A stretch of DNA of 64,000 nucleotides, taken from assembly GCF_900142735.1 (NCBI RefSeq), contig NZ_FRBY01000001.1:620001-684000 (forward strand). The letters run 5' to 3'. Shown one piece after another: positions 17,285 through 25,952 of the stretch. Origin of the DNA: Flavobacterium saccharophilum. Lineage in GTDB: Bacteria > Bacteroidota > Bacteroidia > Flavobacteriales > Flavobacteriaceae. How positions within the stretch are numbered: the stretch's first letter is position 1; each line of letters starts with the position of its first letter. The notes under the pieces are model-generated. The model was not told the DNA's origin, ran no database searches, and saw only the letters and a list, made by a program, of their open reading frames with translations. The translations under genes were made by a program, and so were the position numbers.

Positions 17285-17974
17285 TTAAAGATTCAGCACA
17301 AAATCATTTAGTAATTTTTCTTCATATTTTTCTTTGTTGAAAGTATACAAATACGAACCTTTTCGAGAGGATTGCATATCTTTTTCCTCTAATTTATTTA
17401 GAATTTCTAATGAATTAATTTTACTGATAAAGTTACGTTTGTCTAATTCTTTGCTTAAAATTGCCTCATACAATTCTAATAATTGGCGCATGGTAAATTT
17501 CTCAGGCAATAGTTCAAACCCAATTGGTTTAATTGAAGTTCTGTAACGTAATCTTTTAATGGCATAATCTACCATTTCGTTATGGTCAAAGATCAAGTTT
17601 GGAGCATCGGTTATACTAAACCATTGCGCATGATAATTTTGAATAAGTTCTGTATTGTGATTTTCAATATTGATTAAGGCATAATAAGATACTGAAATAG
17701 TTCTTTCGACAGGGTCACGATCAATTTCACTATAAGCATGTAACTGCTCCATATAAATATCGTGCAACCCAGTATAGGTATGTAATATTCTTATAGCTGC
17801 GTTGTCAAGGACTTCATCGCGTTTTAGAAAACCTCCAATTAAAGACCATTTTCCTCTTTCAGGCTCAAAATCTCTTTTAATCAAAAGAATTTTTAGCCCT
17901 TCATGGTCAAATCCAAAAATGATACAATCTACTGCTAATAGGACTTTATCAGCAGAGCTATAACTGTTTAGCAT
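17285..17974 (-). CDS. araR: AraR, Nudix-related (NrtR-family) regulator of arabinose utilisation
   Basis: A 229-residue protein with an N-terminal Nudix fold (about 8-145) and a C-terminal winged helix (about 155-229). The Nudix box region GGFLKRDEVLDNAAIRILH (48-66) lacks the REUXEE catalytic glutamates, so it senses ligand without hydrolysing it. This is the architecture of the arabinose-responsive AraR described in Bacteroides, where arabinose releases the protein from DNA. It is encoded between tkt-tal and the arabinan locus and has its own operator upstream (18029-18048), suggesting autoregulation. Calling it an ADP-ribose hydrolase would be wrong given the lost catalytic residues. Confidence 0.85.
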   Translation of the reverse strand: MLNSYSSADKVLLAVDCIIFGFDHEGLKILLIKRDFEPERGKWSLIGGFLKRDEVLDNAAIRILHTYTGLHDIYMEQLHAYSEIDRDPVERTISVSYYALINIENHNTELIQNYHAQWFSITDAPNLIFDHNEMVDYAIKRLRYRTSIKPIGFELLPEKFTMRQLLELYEAILSKELDKRNFISKINSLEILNKLEEKDMQSSRKGSYLYTFNKEKYEEKLLNDFVLNL

Positions 17975-18028
17975 ATTAAATTTTTTATGGTAAATATATA
18001 AACTTCTTAATACGTTTCATAATTTATT

Positions 18029-18048
18029 AATGTGTATTTTACACTTAT
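18029..18048. promoter_or_regulatory. AraR operator before araR
   Basis: AATGTGTATTTTACACTTAT lies 55-75 bases upstream of the araR start. The palindromic core is GTGTA/TACAC. Position suggests autoregulation. Confidence 0.65.
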
Positions 18049-18322
18049 ATGAATAACTACTCAAAAGTAACGTTAAAAAAATGTCTTTTTAGAAAAAAAT
18101 AATAGTCTTTTTTCTGTTTAAAGATTATTTTAAGACGAAAACAAAATATTGCAGGACGGTTTTTTGAAAGAATGGTATCTAAATATTCAAAAGCCTGAAG
18201 TCAAAAACAGGATTTTATTTACAAAAATAGTATTTTTTATTGTTTAAATTCTTCAAAATTACAACGTTTTCGTTTTTTTTAGAAGATGTTAATTTTTGCT
18301 TAAAAAGCTGCTTTTTAATGAA

Positions 18323-18342
18323 AAGTGTAAATTTTACACAAT
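18323..18342. promoter_or_regulatory. AraR operator upstream of susC (distal, perfect core)
   Basis: AAGTGTAAATTTTACACAAT contains GTGTAAA-T-TTTACAC, a perfect 15-bp palindrome about a central base and the most symmetric copy in the window. Confidence 0.65.
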
Positions 18343-18387
18343 TAACTTTCAAAAAAGACACTTTTTTTGAAAAAAACACTGACTTTT

Positions 18388-18409
18388 AAATGTTTATTTG
18401 ACACTTAAA
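18388..18409. promoter_or_regulatory. AraR operator upstream of susC (middle)
   Basis: TGTTTATTTGACACTTAAA matches the right half-site ACACTTA exactly and the left half-site (TGTTTA) less well. It resembles the araB copy. Confidence 0.5.
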
Positions 18410-18487
18410 TTACGATATGTACTTTTTTAGTCGCTTTTTTTTATGATATTAATTTGTTTTTAAGCTTTTTTTTTATTTAAATTTACA

Positions 18488-18508
18488 AATGTAAAATCAA
18501 CACTTATA
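18488..18508. promoter_or_regulatory. AraR operator at the susC promoter (proximal)
   Basis: AAATGTAAAATCAACACTTA follows a TTTAAATTTA -7-like box. Aligned on the operator, the 38 bases here match the tkt promoter with only a few changes, so the two promoters share architecture and probably control. Confidence 0.6.
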
Positions 18509-18541
18509 ATTAAACAACTAACCAACCTTAAAAAAACCAAT

Positions 18542-21500
18542 ATGATAACAAACCAACGATTATTTTTTTATTGCAATTTTTTATTGCCAAAAAAAGAATG
18601 GCTATTAGCATTAATGATGCTATTATTTTCTGTTAATCAAATGTCGGCCCAAGGCAAAGAGATTAGCGGAGTTGTTACTTCGGCACAAGACAAATTACCA
18701 TTGCCGGGCGTGAACATTATGATAAAAGGAACAAAAACAGTTGCTGTAACTGGATTTGATGGAGAGTATACTATTAAAGCGTCACAAAACGATGTTTTGG
18801 TTTTTTCGTTTCTGGGTTTTCAAAATCAGGAAATAACAGTAGGAAATCAATCTAAAATAAATGCTGCATTAGGTGAGGATACTAACAAATTGAATGAAGT
18901 AGTTGTAATAGGTTACGGTACGCAAAAGAAATCTGATTTAACAGGATCTGTAAGTGTTGTAAATATAGAATCGGCTAAAAAAACGGTAACTTACGATGCT
19001 GCAAAAATGCTTCAGGGACAAGTTCCCGGAGTAACAGTGCAATCATCTGGAGAGCCTGGTGGATTTGTGAATGTAAAGATTAGAGGTATAACTTCATTCA
19101 CAAACAATAGTCCTCTTTTTGTAATTGATGGAATTATGGTTGATGCTCCTTATGATTTTGCACCGGGAGAAATTGAATCGATGCAGGTTTTGAAAGATGC
19201 TTCTTCGGCAGCAATTTATGGTGTTCGTGGAGCAAACGGAGTTGTTATTATTACAACTAAAAAAGGAAAAGCCGGCAAAATGGATGTTAAGTTTAAATCT
19301 ATTGTTGGACTTCAGGATGTGGCAAAAAAATGGGATGTAACTGATCGTGTTGGATATCAAAAAATTACCAGCGAAGCAGAAAGAAACAGAGATATCAGAG
19401 CCGGAGTTCCGGTAAGTATTGCTCCAGGAAATGATCCTACTAGCCCTTCTTATATCAATGACGTAAATACAGACTGGCAAAAAGAATCAATGCAAACGGG
19501 TGTAGTACAAAATCAGACTTTAACCTTTACAGGTGGTGCAGAGAGTATTGCTTATAGCATGAACATTGATTATTTTAAAAATACTAGTTATTTAAAAACA
19601 CCACAAGAGTACGAGAGATTGTCAACCAATATGAATTTGAATGGTAAAAAAGGAAAATTCAAATATGGAGCTAAGATTGCTTATACACAATCTGATAAAG
19701 AGATTTTCAACGAGTATAATGCAGGACAAACCTTTATTAGTGACATGCTTACTGCTGTGCCAACAATGCCAGTTTATGATGCTAACAGATTGGGGGGATA
19801 CGGAGGTACAGACAACCTGACGCAACGTGCAATTTCTATGAACCCAATTGGATATAACAACCTGATTGATAATAACGGAAAAAGAAATCGCTTCATTGGT
19901 GACATTTGGGGAGAATTTGAGATTGTGAAAGGTCTTAAATATAAATTAGATGTAAGTTATGACAGAACAGACTGGGAAAACAGAAAATTTATACCGCCAA
20001 GTGATTTAGGATGGTATTATATTACCACAAATGATGAAGCTTCTTTAGATGTAGAAACCGGAAATGAGTTAAGAACTTTCGTTAATAATTTATTGACTTA
20101 TGACCTTACACTTGGAAAACATAAAATTGATGCTCTTGCAGGCTGGATTCAGGAAAAGAGAGATTATCACAGATATAACTCAAGAGGGGTAGGTTACACA
20201 CCTGGAGAAATTCCAATGCTTCAGTATGCTGATGCAAGAAATGCAAGCGAATATAAATTTACAATTACAGGAATATCATACATCAGCAGACTAAATTATG
20301 CTTATGATGACAGATACTTATTACAGGCTAATTTTAGACAAGACAGAACCTCTCTTTTTAGTGATATTAATAATTCAGCAAACTTCTACTCTTTTTCAGG
20401 AGGTTGGAAAATTAGTAATGAAAAGTTCCTGCATTTACCAGAATGGGTAAGCAATATTAAACTTAGAGGTGGTTATGGTACGATAGGTAATAATACAATT
20501 CCACAGTACTTTTTTGCTTCAACAGTAAATAGTTTTGCAGGTTATGATTTTAACAATGAGCTAGCTCCAGGAACAACTGTGGTTGCAGCACTTGACCCTA
20601 ATGTACACTGGGAAAAAACAACCAGTAAAAACATCGCACTTGAATTAGGATTTTTAGATAATGACTTACAATTTACAGCGGAGTATTTTGCAAAAAAAGT
20701 AACAGATATGTTGGTAGGGGTTCCATTGCCATTTTCTACAGGAGCTTTTCCGGCAAATATTACAACAAATGCTGGAGATATGGAAAATAATGGTTTTGAG
20801 TTTACAGCATCATATAGTAATCACCATCATAAATTTAAATATGATATCTCTGGTAATTTTGGAACTTTAAAAAATGAAGTGACCAGAATTGGAACTACAG
20901 GAAATCCTCTTTATGGAGCAGTTTCAAAAACAGAAGTAGGAAGATCTGTGGGAGAGCTTTTTGCCTGGGAAGCAATTGGTATTTTTCAAAATGCTGCAGA
21001 AGTAACTTCATCACCAACTCAAACAGGAGCGGCTCCTGGAGACGTGAAATTTAAAGATGTAAATGGTGATGGAATTATTACAGATGCTGATAGAACTTTT
21101 CAAGGGGTATCTATTCCTAAATATGGTTTCGGATTGAATTTTAGTGCTTCGTATGAAAATTTTGACTTCTCAATGTTTTGGCAAGGTGCTGGAGGAAATA
21201 AAGTTTTCAATGCCATGTACCGCAATTTAATGATTGGACAATATACAAATCACAGTACAGATGAATTGAACTACTGGACGCCAACTAATACAAACACTAA
21301 TGTTCCTGCACCAGTAATTGGTGATCCAAATGGAAATGGTAGAGACTCTAACAGATTTATTCAAAGTGGAGATTATGTGAGATTGCAAACTATGGAAATG
21401 GGTTTCAATATTCCGATGAAAGATAAATTTATTCAAAAAGCAAGAGTTTATGTAAATGGTCAAAACTTGTGGACAATTACAAAGTATTCTGGATATGATC

Positions 21501-21598
21501 CTGATTTTACAAGTGACGGATTGCTTTCAAGAGGATATGATGCGGGATCTTTTCCAAATCCAAGAACAATTTCTCTAGGAGTAGAAGTAAATTTCTAA
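18542..21598 (+). CDS. SusC/RagA-family TonB-linked outer membrane transporter for arabinan oligosaccharides
   Basis: A 1018-residue protein. A signal peptide (about 1-37, ending NQMSAQ) is followed by a CarboxypepD-like domain (ISGVVTSAQDKLPLPGVNIMI, about 40-115), a plug that begins VVIGYGTQKKSDLTGSVS, then a 22-strand-type barrel that ends in a C-terminal aromatic (EVNF). It imports oligosaccharides through the outer membrane with TonB energy and pairs with the SusD protein 30 bases downstream. The substrate, arabinan, is inferred from the GH43, GH51 and GH127 genes that follow and from AraR operators before it. Confidence 0.95.
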   Translation: MITNQRLFFYCNFLLPKKEWLLALMMLLFSVNQMSAQGKEISGVVTSAQDKLPLPGVNIMIKGTKTVAVTGFDGEYTIKASQNDVLVFSFLGFQNQEITVGNQSKINAALGEDTNKLNEVVVIGYGTQKKSDLTGSVSVVNIESAKKTVTYDAAKMLQGQVPGVTVQSSGEPGGFVNVKIRGITSFTNNSPLFVIDGIMVDAPYDFAPGEIESMQVLKDASSAAIYGVRGANGVVIITTKKGKAGKMDVKFKSIVGLQDVAKKWDVTDRVGYQKITSEAERNRDIRAGVPVSIAPGNDPTSPSYINDVNTDWQKESMQTGVVQNQTLTFTGGAESIAYSMNIDYFKNTSYLKTPQEYERLSTNMNLNGKKGKFKYGAKIAYTQSDKEIFNEYNAGQTFISDMLTAVPTMPVYDANRLGGYGGTDNLTQRAISMNPIGYNNLIDNNGKRNRFIGDIWGEFEIVKGLKYKLDVSYDRTDWENRKFIPPSDLGWYYITTNDEASLDVETGNELRTFVNNLLTYDLTLGKHKIDALAGWIQEKRDYHRYNSRGVGYTPGEIPMLQYADARNASEYKFTITGISYISRLNYAYDDRYLLQANFRQDRTSLFSDINNSANFYSFSGGWKISNEKFLHLPEWVSNIKLRGGYGTIGNNTIPQYFFASTVNSFAGYDFNNELAPGTTVVAALDPNVHWEKTTSKNIALELGFLDNDLQFTAEYFAKKVTDMLVGVPLPFSTGAFPANITTNAGDMENNGFEFTASYSNHHHKFKYDISGNFGTLKNEVTRIGTTGNPLYGAVSKTEVGRSVGELFAWEAIGIFQNAAEVTSSPTQTGAAPGDVKFKDVNGDGIITDADRTFQGVSIPKYGFGLNFSASYENFDFSMFWQGAGGNKVFNAMYRNLMIGQYTNHSTDELNYWTPTNTNTNVPAPVIGDPNGNGRDSNRFIQSGDYVRLQTMEMGFNIPMKDKFIQKARVYVNGQNLWTITKYSGYDPDFTSDGLLSRGYDAGSFPNPRTISLGVEVNF

Positions 21599-21628
21599 AC
21601 CGGTTTAACCAATTAAAAACGTATTAAA

Positions 21629-23188
21629 ATGAAATATAAAATATTTAATTATATAGCAATTTTCTTTTCACTGGCTGTTGTAACAACAAGCTGTGTTGAT
21701 AATGAAGATTTGACACAAGTTGACCCAAATAATGATGCGGTTGATTCCTTCTGGAAAACAGATCAGGATGCAATTGAAGGTGTGAATGCCGCTTACGGAA
21801 GTTTATTAACTGACGGGACTTACATGAGAAGTACACCATTGTTGTTAGATGCAAGATCAGATGACGCACGTACAAATAGCCCATGGGGTTCAATGTATAA
21901 TGCGGGTCACTTTAATTCAAATGTAGCCGATGCTGCTATTTATGGATGGGCTTATGAAACGTATTATCAGGGAGTTTACCGCGCAAATCAGGTTTTGGTA
22001 AACGTGCCAGGTATTGAATTTCAGGATGCAGCACTTAAAAACAGAATACTGGGACAAGCTTATTTTTTAAGAGGATTGTTTCTTTTTCATGCGGTAAACA
22101 TGTTTAAAAATGTGCCGTTGCCAACAGATTTAGCAGTGTATTACCCTCAGAAAACACAGGCTGAAGGATGGGCTCAGGTTATTGCAGATTTTAAAGCTGC
22201 TGCTGACTTACTTCCTACTTCCTACGATGGTATTTCAGGTATAGATGCTGGTCAAAAAGGACGTGCAACAAAAGGAGCTGCTTTAGGATACTTAGGAAAA
22301 ACCTACTTGTTTATTAAAGATTTTGCCAATGCAAAAACAGCTTTCAAACAAGTAATAGATTTAGGAGTTTACTCTTTGGTTTCAAATTATCGCGACAATT
22401 TTACAACCGCTAATGAAAATAATTCAGAATCTCTTTTCGAGGTGCAATTCAGCAGAGATGCTGGTGGTGTTGATTTAGGTTGGGGAGGTGCTCCTGCTTC
22501 AGGTTGGGGTAAAACATCTGCGCGTGCTATTACTTATGCACCAAGAGCTTTTGGATGGACAGACGTACAGCCTTCCTGGGTATTGTTTAATGAATTTCAT
22601 GATGAGAAAACAAAAACAGGTGATCTTGACCCTCGTTTAGATGCTACTATTTTTTATAACAAGCCGGGAGCTAAGTTATATGGAAGAGATTTTGCTACTT
22701 TTTATGCTGCAAGTCCAGGCGATTTAAATGATATATTCTGTAGAAAATATCAAAACTCAGATGGTGAATTTGCTGACGAATACGACTGGCGTTCTGGTAT
22801 CAACGAACGTTTATTAAGATATGCAGATATTCTTTTGATGTATGCAGAATGTCTTAACGAAACAGGTGATACTCCAGGGGCTTACGGATATATTCAAATG
22901 GTAAGAAACAGAGTTGGATTACCTGATTTGGCAACAGCAAAACCAGGAATGACTCAGGATCAAATGAGAGAGCAAATTGGACACGAAAGATTCTTGGAAT
23001 TTCCTCTTGAAGGTCATCGTTTTGACGATATTCGTCGTTGGGGATGGTTGCAGGATGCTACAAAATTGGCATGGTTGAAATCCAGAGATGCGGAGTTTAA
23101 TTCTTATACTGCAGGTAGAGAATATTATCCGATCCCACAATTAGAAATGGATAACAATCCGGGAACTGTTCAAAATGAAAGTTATTAA
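21629..23188 (+). CDS. SusD/RagB-family surface glycan-binding lipoprotein
   Basis: A 519-residue lipoprotein (TTSC, lipidated Cys22). The SusD N-terminal pattern DPNNDAVDSFWKTDQDAIEGVNAAYG and the C-terminal RRWGWLQ, REYYPIPQLEMDNNPG motifs are clear, with TPR-like helices between. It forms the lid of the SusC transporter and binds glycan at the cell surface. It is co-transcribed with susC, and a strong stem-loop at 23215-23254 follows. Confidence 0.95.
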   Translation: MKYKIFNYIAIFFSLAVVTTSCVDNEDLTQVDPNNDAVDSFWKTDQDAIEGVNAAYGSLLTDGTYMRSTPLLLDARSDDARTNSPWGSMYNAGHFNSNVADAAIYGWAYETYYQGVYRANQVLVNVPGIEFQDAALKNRILGQAYFLRGLFLFHAVNMFKNVPLPTDLAVYYPQKTQAEGWAQVIADFKAAADLLPTSYDGISGIDAGQKGRATKGAALGYLGKTYLFIKDFANAKTAFKQVIDLGVYSLVSNYRDNFTTANENNSESLFEVQFSRDAGGVDLGWGGAPASGWGKTSARAITYAPRAFGWTDVQPSWVLFNEFHDEKTKTGDLDPRLDATIFYNKPGAKLYGRDFATFYAASPGDLNDIFCRKYQNSDGEFADEYDWRSGINERLLRYADILLMYAECLNETGDTPGAYGYIQMVRNRVGLPDLATAKPGMTQDQMREQIGHERFLEFPLEGHRFDDIRRWGWLQDATKLAWLKSRDAEFNSYTAGREYYPIPQLEMDNNPGTVQNESY

Positions 23189-23214
23189 TATTTATTTGAG
23201 TTAGTTAGAATACC

Positions 23215-23254
23215 TAATATCATATGGCAGATTTTCTCCTGTCATATGATATTA
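23215..23254 (+). promoter_or_regulatory. 16-bp stem-loop between susD and the first arabinanase gene
   Basis: TAATATCATATGGCAG pairs with CTGTCATATGATATTA over 16 bp (one G-T pair) around an 8-base loop. There is no T-run, so it is unlikely to be a classical terminator. It may be a processing or mRNA-stability element that sets different levels for susCD and the downstream enzymes. Confidence 0.6.
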
Positions 23255-23319
23255 TCTTAAAAAGGAATACGATTATAGAGTAATTAAATTTTTTTACAGT
23301 AACTAAAATTTTATAATGA

Positions 23320-24330
23320 ATGAAAACAATTACAAGTTTGGTTTTATTAGCAGTATTATTAGTAGGTTGCCAGAATGAAGATGCTATAATCCCTTCGAAT
23401 GATGAGGTAGTTTCAGTTGAGACAACTCAAAATTCTCAGGTAAAAAATGTAACAGCAAAAACGGTTAGCGGCACTGTTCCGTCGCATGACCCAAGTACAA
23501 TTATAAAAAGCGGTGTTAATTATTATGTGTTTACAACAGGTGACAATATACCGATGACGTATTCAACAAATTTAACAAACTGGACTTGGGGAACATCCGT
23601 GTTCACTTCAACGCCAAGCTGGATTACAAGCTATGTTCCTGGTTTTACCAAAACGTTTTGGGCGCCAGATTTAGCATGGTTTAACAATCGATGGAATATG
23701 TATTATTCCTGTTCGACTTTCGGTTCTGCAACTTCTGCAATCGGATTGGTAACGGCTCCTTCTATTTCGCAAAGTGCCGGAACAAAATGGACAGACAGAG
23801 GTCTTGTTGTGGCTTCTTCATCTGCCTCAGATGTAAACGCAATTGATCCTTCGATTTTAGTAGACGGAAGTAATGTTTATATGGCGTATGGTTCCTGGCA
23901 TGCCGGTATTGGCGTTGTTCAGATTAATGTTTCAACAGGTAAACCAACCGGAACAAGAACTATTGTTGCAGGAGGAAATAGTGCTTCATGGGAAGCTCCT
24001 TGTTTAATCAAAGAAGGAAGCTATTACTATATGTTCGTAAACAGAGGTTCTTGCTGCAATGGCGTAAACAGTACGTATTATATTGTAGTGGGTCGTTCAA
24101 CAAGTCCGTTTGGACCTTTTACAGACAAGAACGGAGTCAATTTAAAAAGTGGAGGCGGAACAACAGTTTTAGCAACACAAGGAAATTATATCGGACCGGG
24201 CCATTTATCAAGAATTACCGGAACACAAAAAGGTGCGGTTCATTATTATGATGGAGCCGACAATGGAAATCCAAAACTAGAAATTGTATATTTCACATGG
24301 TCATCAGGATGGCCTACACTTTCTTATTAA
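23320..24330 (+). CDS. GH43 arabinan endo-1,5-alpha-L-arabinosidase, lipoprotein
   Basis: A 336-residue lipoprotein (LLVGC, Cys17). The five-bladed propeller of GH43 carries the expected catalytic set: base Asp57 in SHDPS, pKa-modulating Asp176 in NAIDPSIL and acid Glu225 in WEAPCL. It cleaves alpha-1,5-arabinan backbones, probably at the outer membrane. The Cys pair in RGSCCNG and the GSWHAGIG segment are typical of endo-arabinanases. It is the first enzyme gene after susCD. Confidence 0.88.
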   Translation: MKTITSLVLLAVLLVGCQNEDAIIPSNDEVVSVETTQNSQVKNVTAKTVSGTVPSHDPSTIIKSGVNYYVFTTGDNIPMTYSTNLTNWTWGTSVFTSTPSWITSYVPGFTKTFWAPDLAWFNNRWNMYYSCSTFGSATSAIGLVTAPSISQSAGTKWTDRGLVVASSSASDVNAIDPSILVDGSNVYMAYGSWHAGIGVVQINVSTGKPTGTRTIVAGGNSASWEAPCLIKEGSYYYMFVNRGSCCNGVNSTYYIVVGRSTSPFGPFTDKNGVNLKSGGGTTVLATQGNYIGPGHLSRITGTQKGAVHYYDGADNGNPKLEIVYFTWSSGWPTLSY

Positions 24331-24341
24331 TTTTAATATTC

Positions 24342-24369
24342 AGAGGAAGGTTTCATAAAGCCTTCCTCT
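24342..24369 (+). promoter_or_regulatory. Stem-loop between GH43 and GH51 genes
   Basis: AGAGGAAGG pairs with CCTTCCTCT, and the inner TTT and AAG extend the stem around the loop CATA. Only a weak T-rich tail follows. It could be an intra-operon attenuator or processing site. Confidence 0.5.
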
Positions 24370-24392
24370 TTATAATCTTTTAAAAACAAATT

Positions 24393-25940
24393 ATGAAAAA
24401 AGCAATTTTAATCACATTTCTTATTACGCTTTGTAATCAGGCAAGTTTTGCCCAAAATGAAACCACAGTACTAACTATTAAAAATAATGCAGATGCGCCA
24501 ACAATCGACAAAAACATTTACGGGCATTTTGCAGAGCATTTAGGACGCTGTATTTATGGTGGATTTTTTGTGGGAGATACTTCAAAAATTCCAAATACAA
24601 AAGGAGTGAGAAATGATATTGTCGCTGCTTTAAAAGATTTAAAAATTCCAAATTTAAGATGGCCTGGCGGATGTTTTGCCGATACATATCACTGGAAAGA
24701 CGGAATTGGCCCTCAAGAACAGAGACCAACTATTGTTAACAAATGGTGGGGTGGTGTAACTGAAGATAACAGTTTTGGAACCCATGATTTCCTGAATATG
24801 TGCGAACTGCTTGGAGCAGAACCGTACTTGTCAGGAAATGTTGGAAGCGGAACGGTTCAGGAATTATCTGACTGGGTACAATATACCAATTTCAGCGGTA
24901 AAAGTCCGATGAGCGATTTGCGTAAAAAAAACGGAAGAACAGAACCTTGGAAAGTTAAATTCTGGGGAATTGGAAATGAAGCCTGGGGATGCGGAGGAAA
25001 TATGACAGCAGAATACTATGCTGGAGAATACCGCAAATTTGCCACTTTCATGTCGGATTGGGAAAACACTGGAGGAATTACCAGAATTGCATCAGGATCA
25101 AACAGTGCCGATTATAATTGGACAGAAGTTTTAATGAAAAACATTCCCCTAAATATGTTAGGCGGAGTTGGAGTGCATCACTATGCTGTAATCGACTGGG
25201 GTAAAAAAGGAGATGATAGAAACTTTACTGAAGAAGGTTATTTCAAAACCATGCAATCTGCTTTAAAAATGGAAGAATTGGTTACCAAACATTCGGCTAT
25301 TATGGATAAATACGATCCTGAGAAAAAAGTTGCCATGATTGTTGACGAATGGGGAGGCTGGTATGAAGTAGAGCAAGGAACAAATCCTGGATTCTTGTAC
25401 CAACAAAACACAATGAGAGATGCAGTTTTGGCTGGAGCTACTCTAAACATTTTCAATAATCACGCTGATAGAGTTCGTATGGCAAACTTAGCACAATGTG
25501 TAAATGTTTTGCAGGCTGTAATTCTTACTGATAAAGCTAAAATGATTACTACACCAACGTATAGCGTAATGAAATTATATAGCGTTCATCAGGATGCTAA
25601 ATTATTACCGTTAAGTTTCCAATCGCCATTGTATACTTTTAAAGGAGAATCACTTCCTGCTGTATCGGCTTCAGCTTCAAAAGATAAAAACGGAGCAGTT
25701 CATATTTCATTGGTAAATGTTGACGCTAAAAACAAAAACAAAATAGAAATCGATGTTAAAGATCTTGGAGTAAAAACTTTTACAGGAATGATTATCACAT
25801 CGGCTAAATTACAAGATTACAATTCATTCGATACACCAAATAAAATTGTTCCAACAGTTTTTAAAGGTTTCGAAAACAAAAAAGGAAAACTTGAAATTAC
25901 TATTCCTCCTTTCTCAGTTGTTGTTTTAGAAGGAAAATAA
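24393..25940 (+). CDS. GH51 alpha-L-arabinofuranosidase (515 aa)
   Basis: A signal peptide (1-20, ASFAQ) precedes a TIM barrel and a C-terminal beta-sandwich (about 380-515). The acid/base is Glu196 in WGIGNEAWG and the nucleophile is Glu319 in IVDEWGGWYE. The N-terminal FAEHLGRCIYGG and LRWPGGCF motifs are classic GH51. It removes terminal alpha-L-arabinofuranosyl residues from arabinan oligosaccharides in the periplasm. It lies 12 bases upstream of the next GH43 gene. Confidence 0.93.
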   Translation: MKKAILITFLITLCNQASFAQNETTVLTIKNNADAPTIDKNIYGHFAEHLGRCIYGGFFVGDTSKIPNTKGVRNDIVAALKDLKIPNLRWPGGCFADTYHWKDGIGPQEQRPTIVNKWWGGVTEDNSFGTHDFLNMCELLGAEPYLSGNVGSGTVQELSDWVQYTNFSGKSPMSDLRKKNGRTEPWKVKFWGIGNEAWGCGGNMTAEYYAGEYRKFATFMSDWENTGGITRIASGSNSADYNWTEVLMKNIPLNMLGGVGVHHYAVIDWGKKGDDRNFTEEGYFKTMQSALKMEELVTKHSAIMDKYDPEKKVAMIVDEWGGWYEVEQGTNPGFLYQQNTMRDAVLAGATLNIFNNHADRVRMANLAQCVNVLQAVILTDKAKMITTPTYSVMKLYSVHQDAKLLPLSFQSPLYTFKGESLPAVSASASKDKNGAVHISLVNVDAKNKNKIEIDVKDLGVKTFTGMIITSAKLQDYNSFDTPNKIVPTVFKGFENKKGKLEITIPPFSVVVLEGK

Positions 25941-25952
25941 AATAAAGAAAAA

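Larger units (their letters stand above)
17975..18541. other. Long araR-susC regulatory region
   Basis: A 567-bp divergent gap without a supported gene. It is AT-rich and holds four candidate AraR operators (18029-18048, 18323-18342, 18388-18409, 18488-18508). The stretch between 18050 and 18320 has no recognisable structure. The last operator sits just before susC in the same relation to a -7-like box as the tkt operator does. Confidence 0.7.

Noticed and set aside
17285..17974. Nudix hydrolase (ADP-ribose pyrophosphatase)
   Set aside because: The catalytic glutamates of the Nudix box are missing, and a C-terminal winged helix plus nearby palindromic sites show a regulator.
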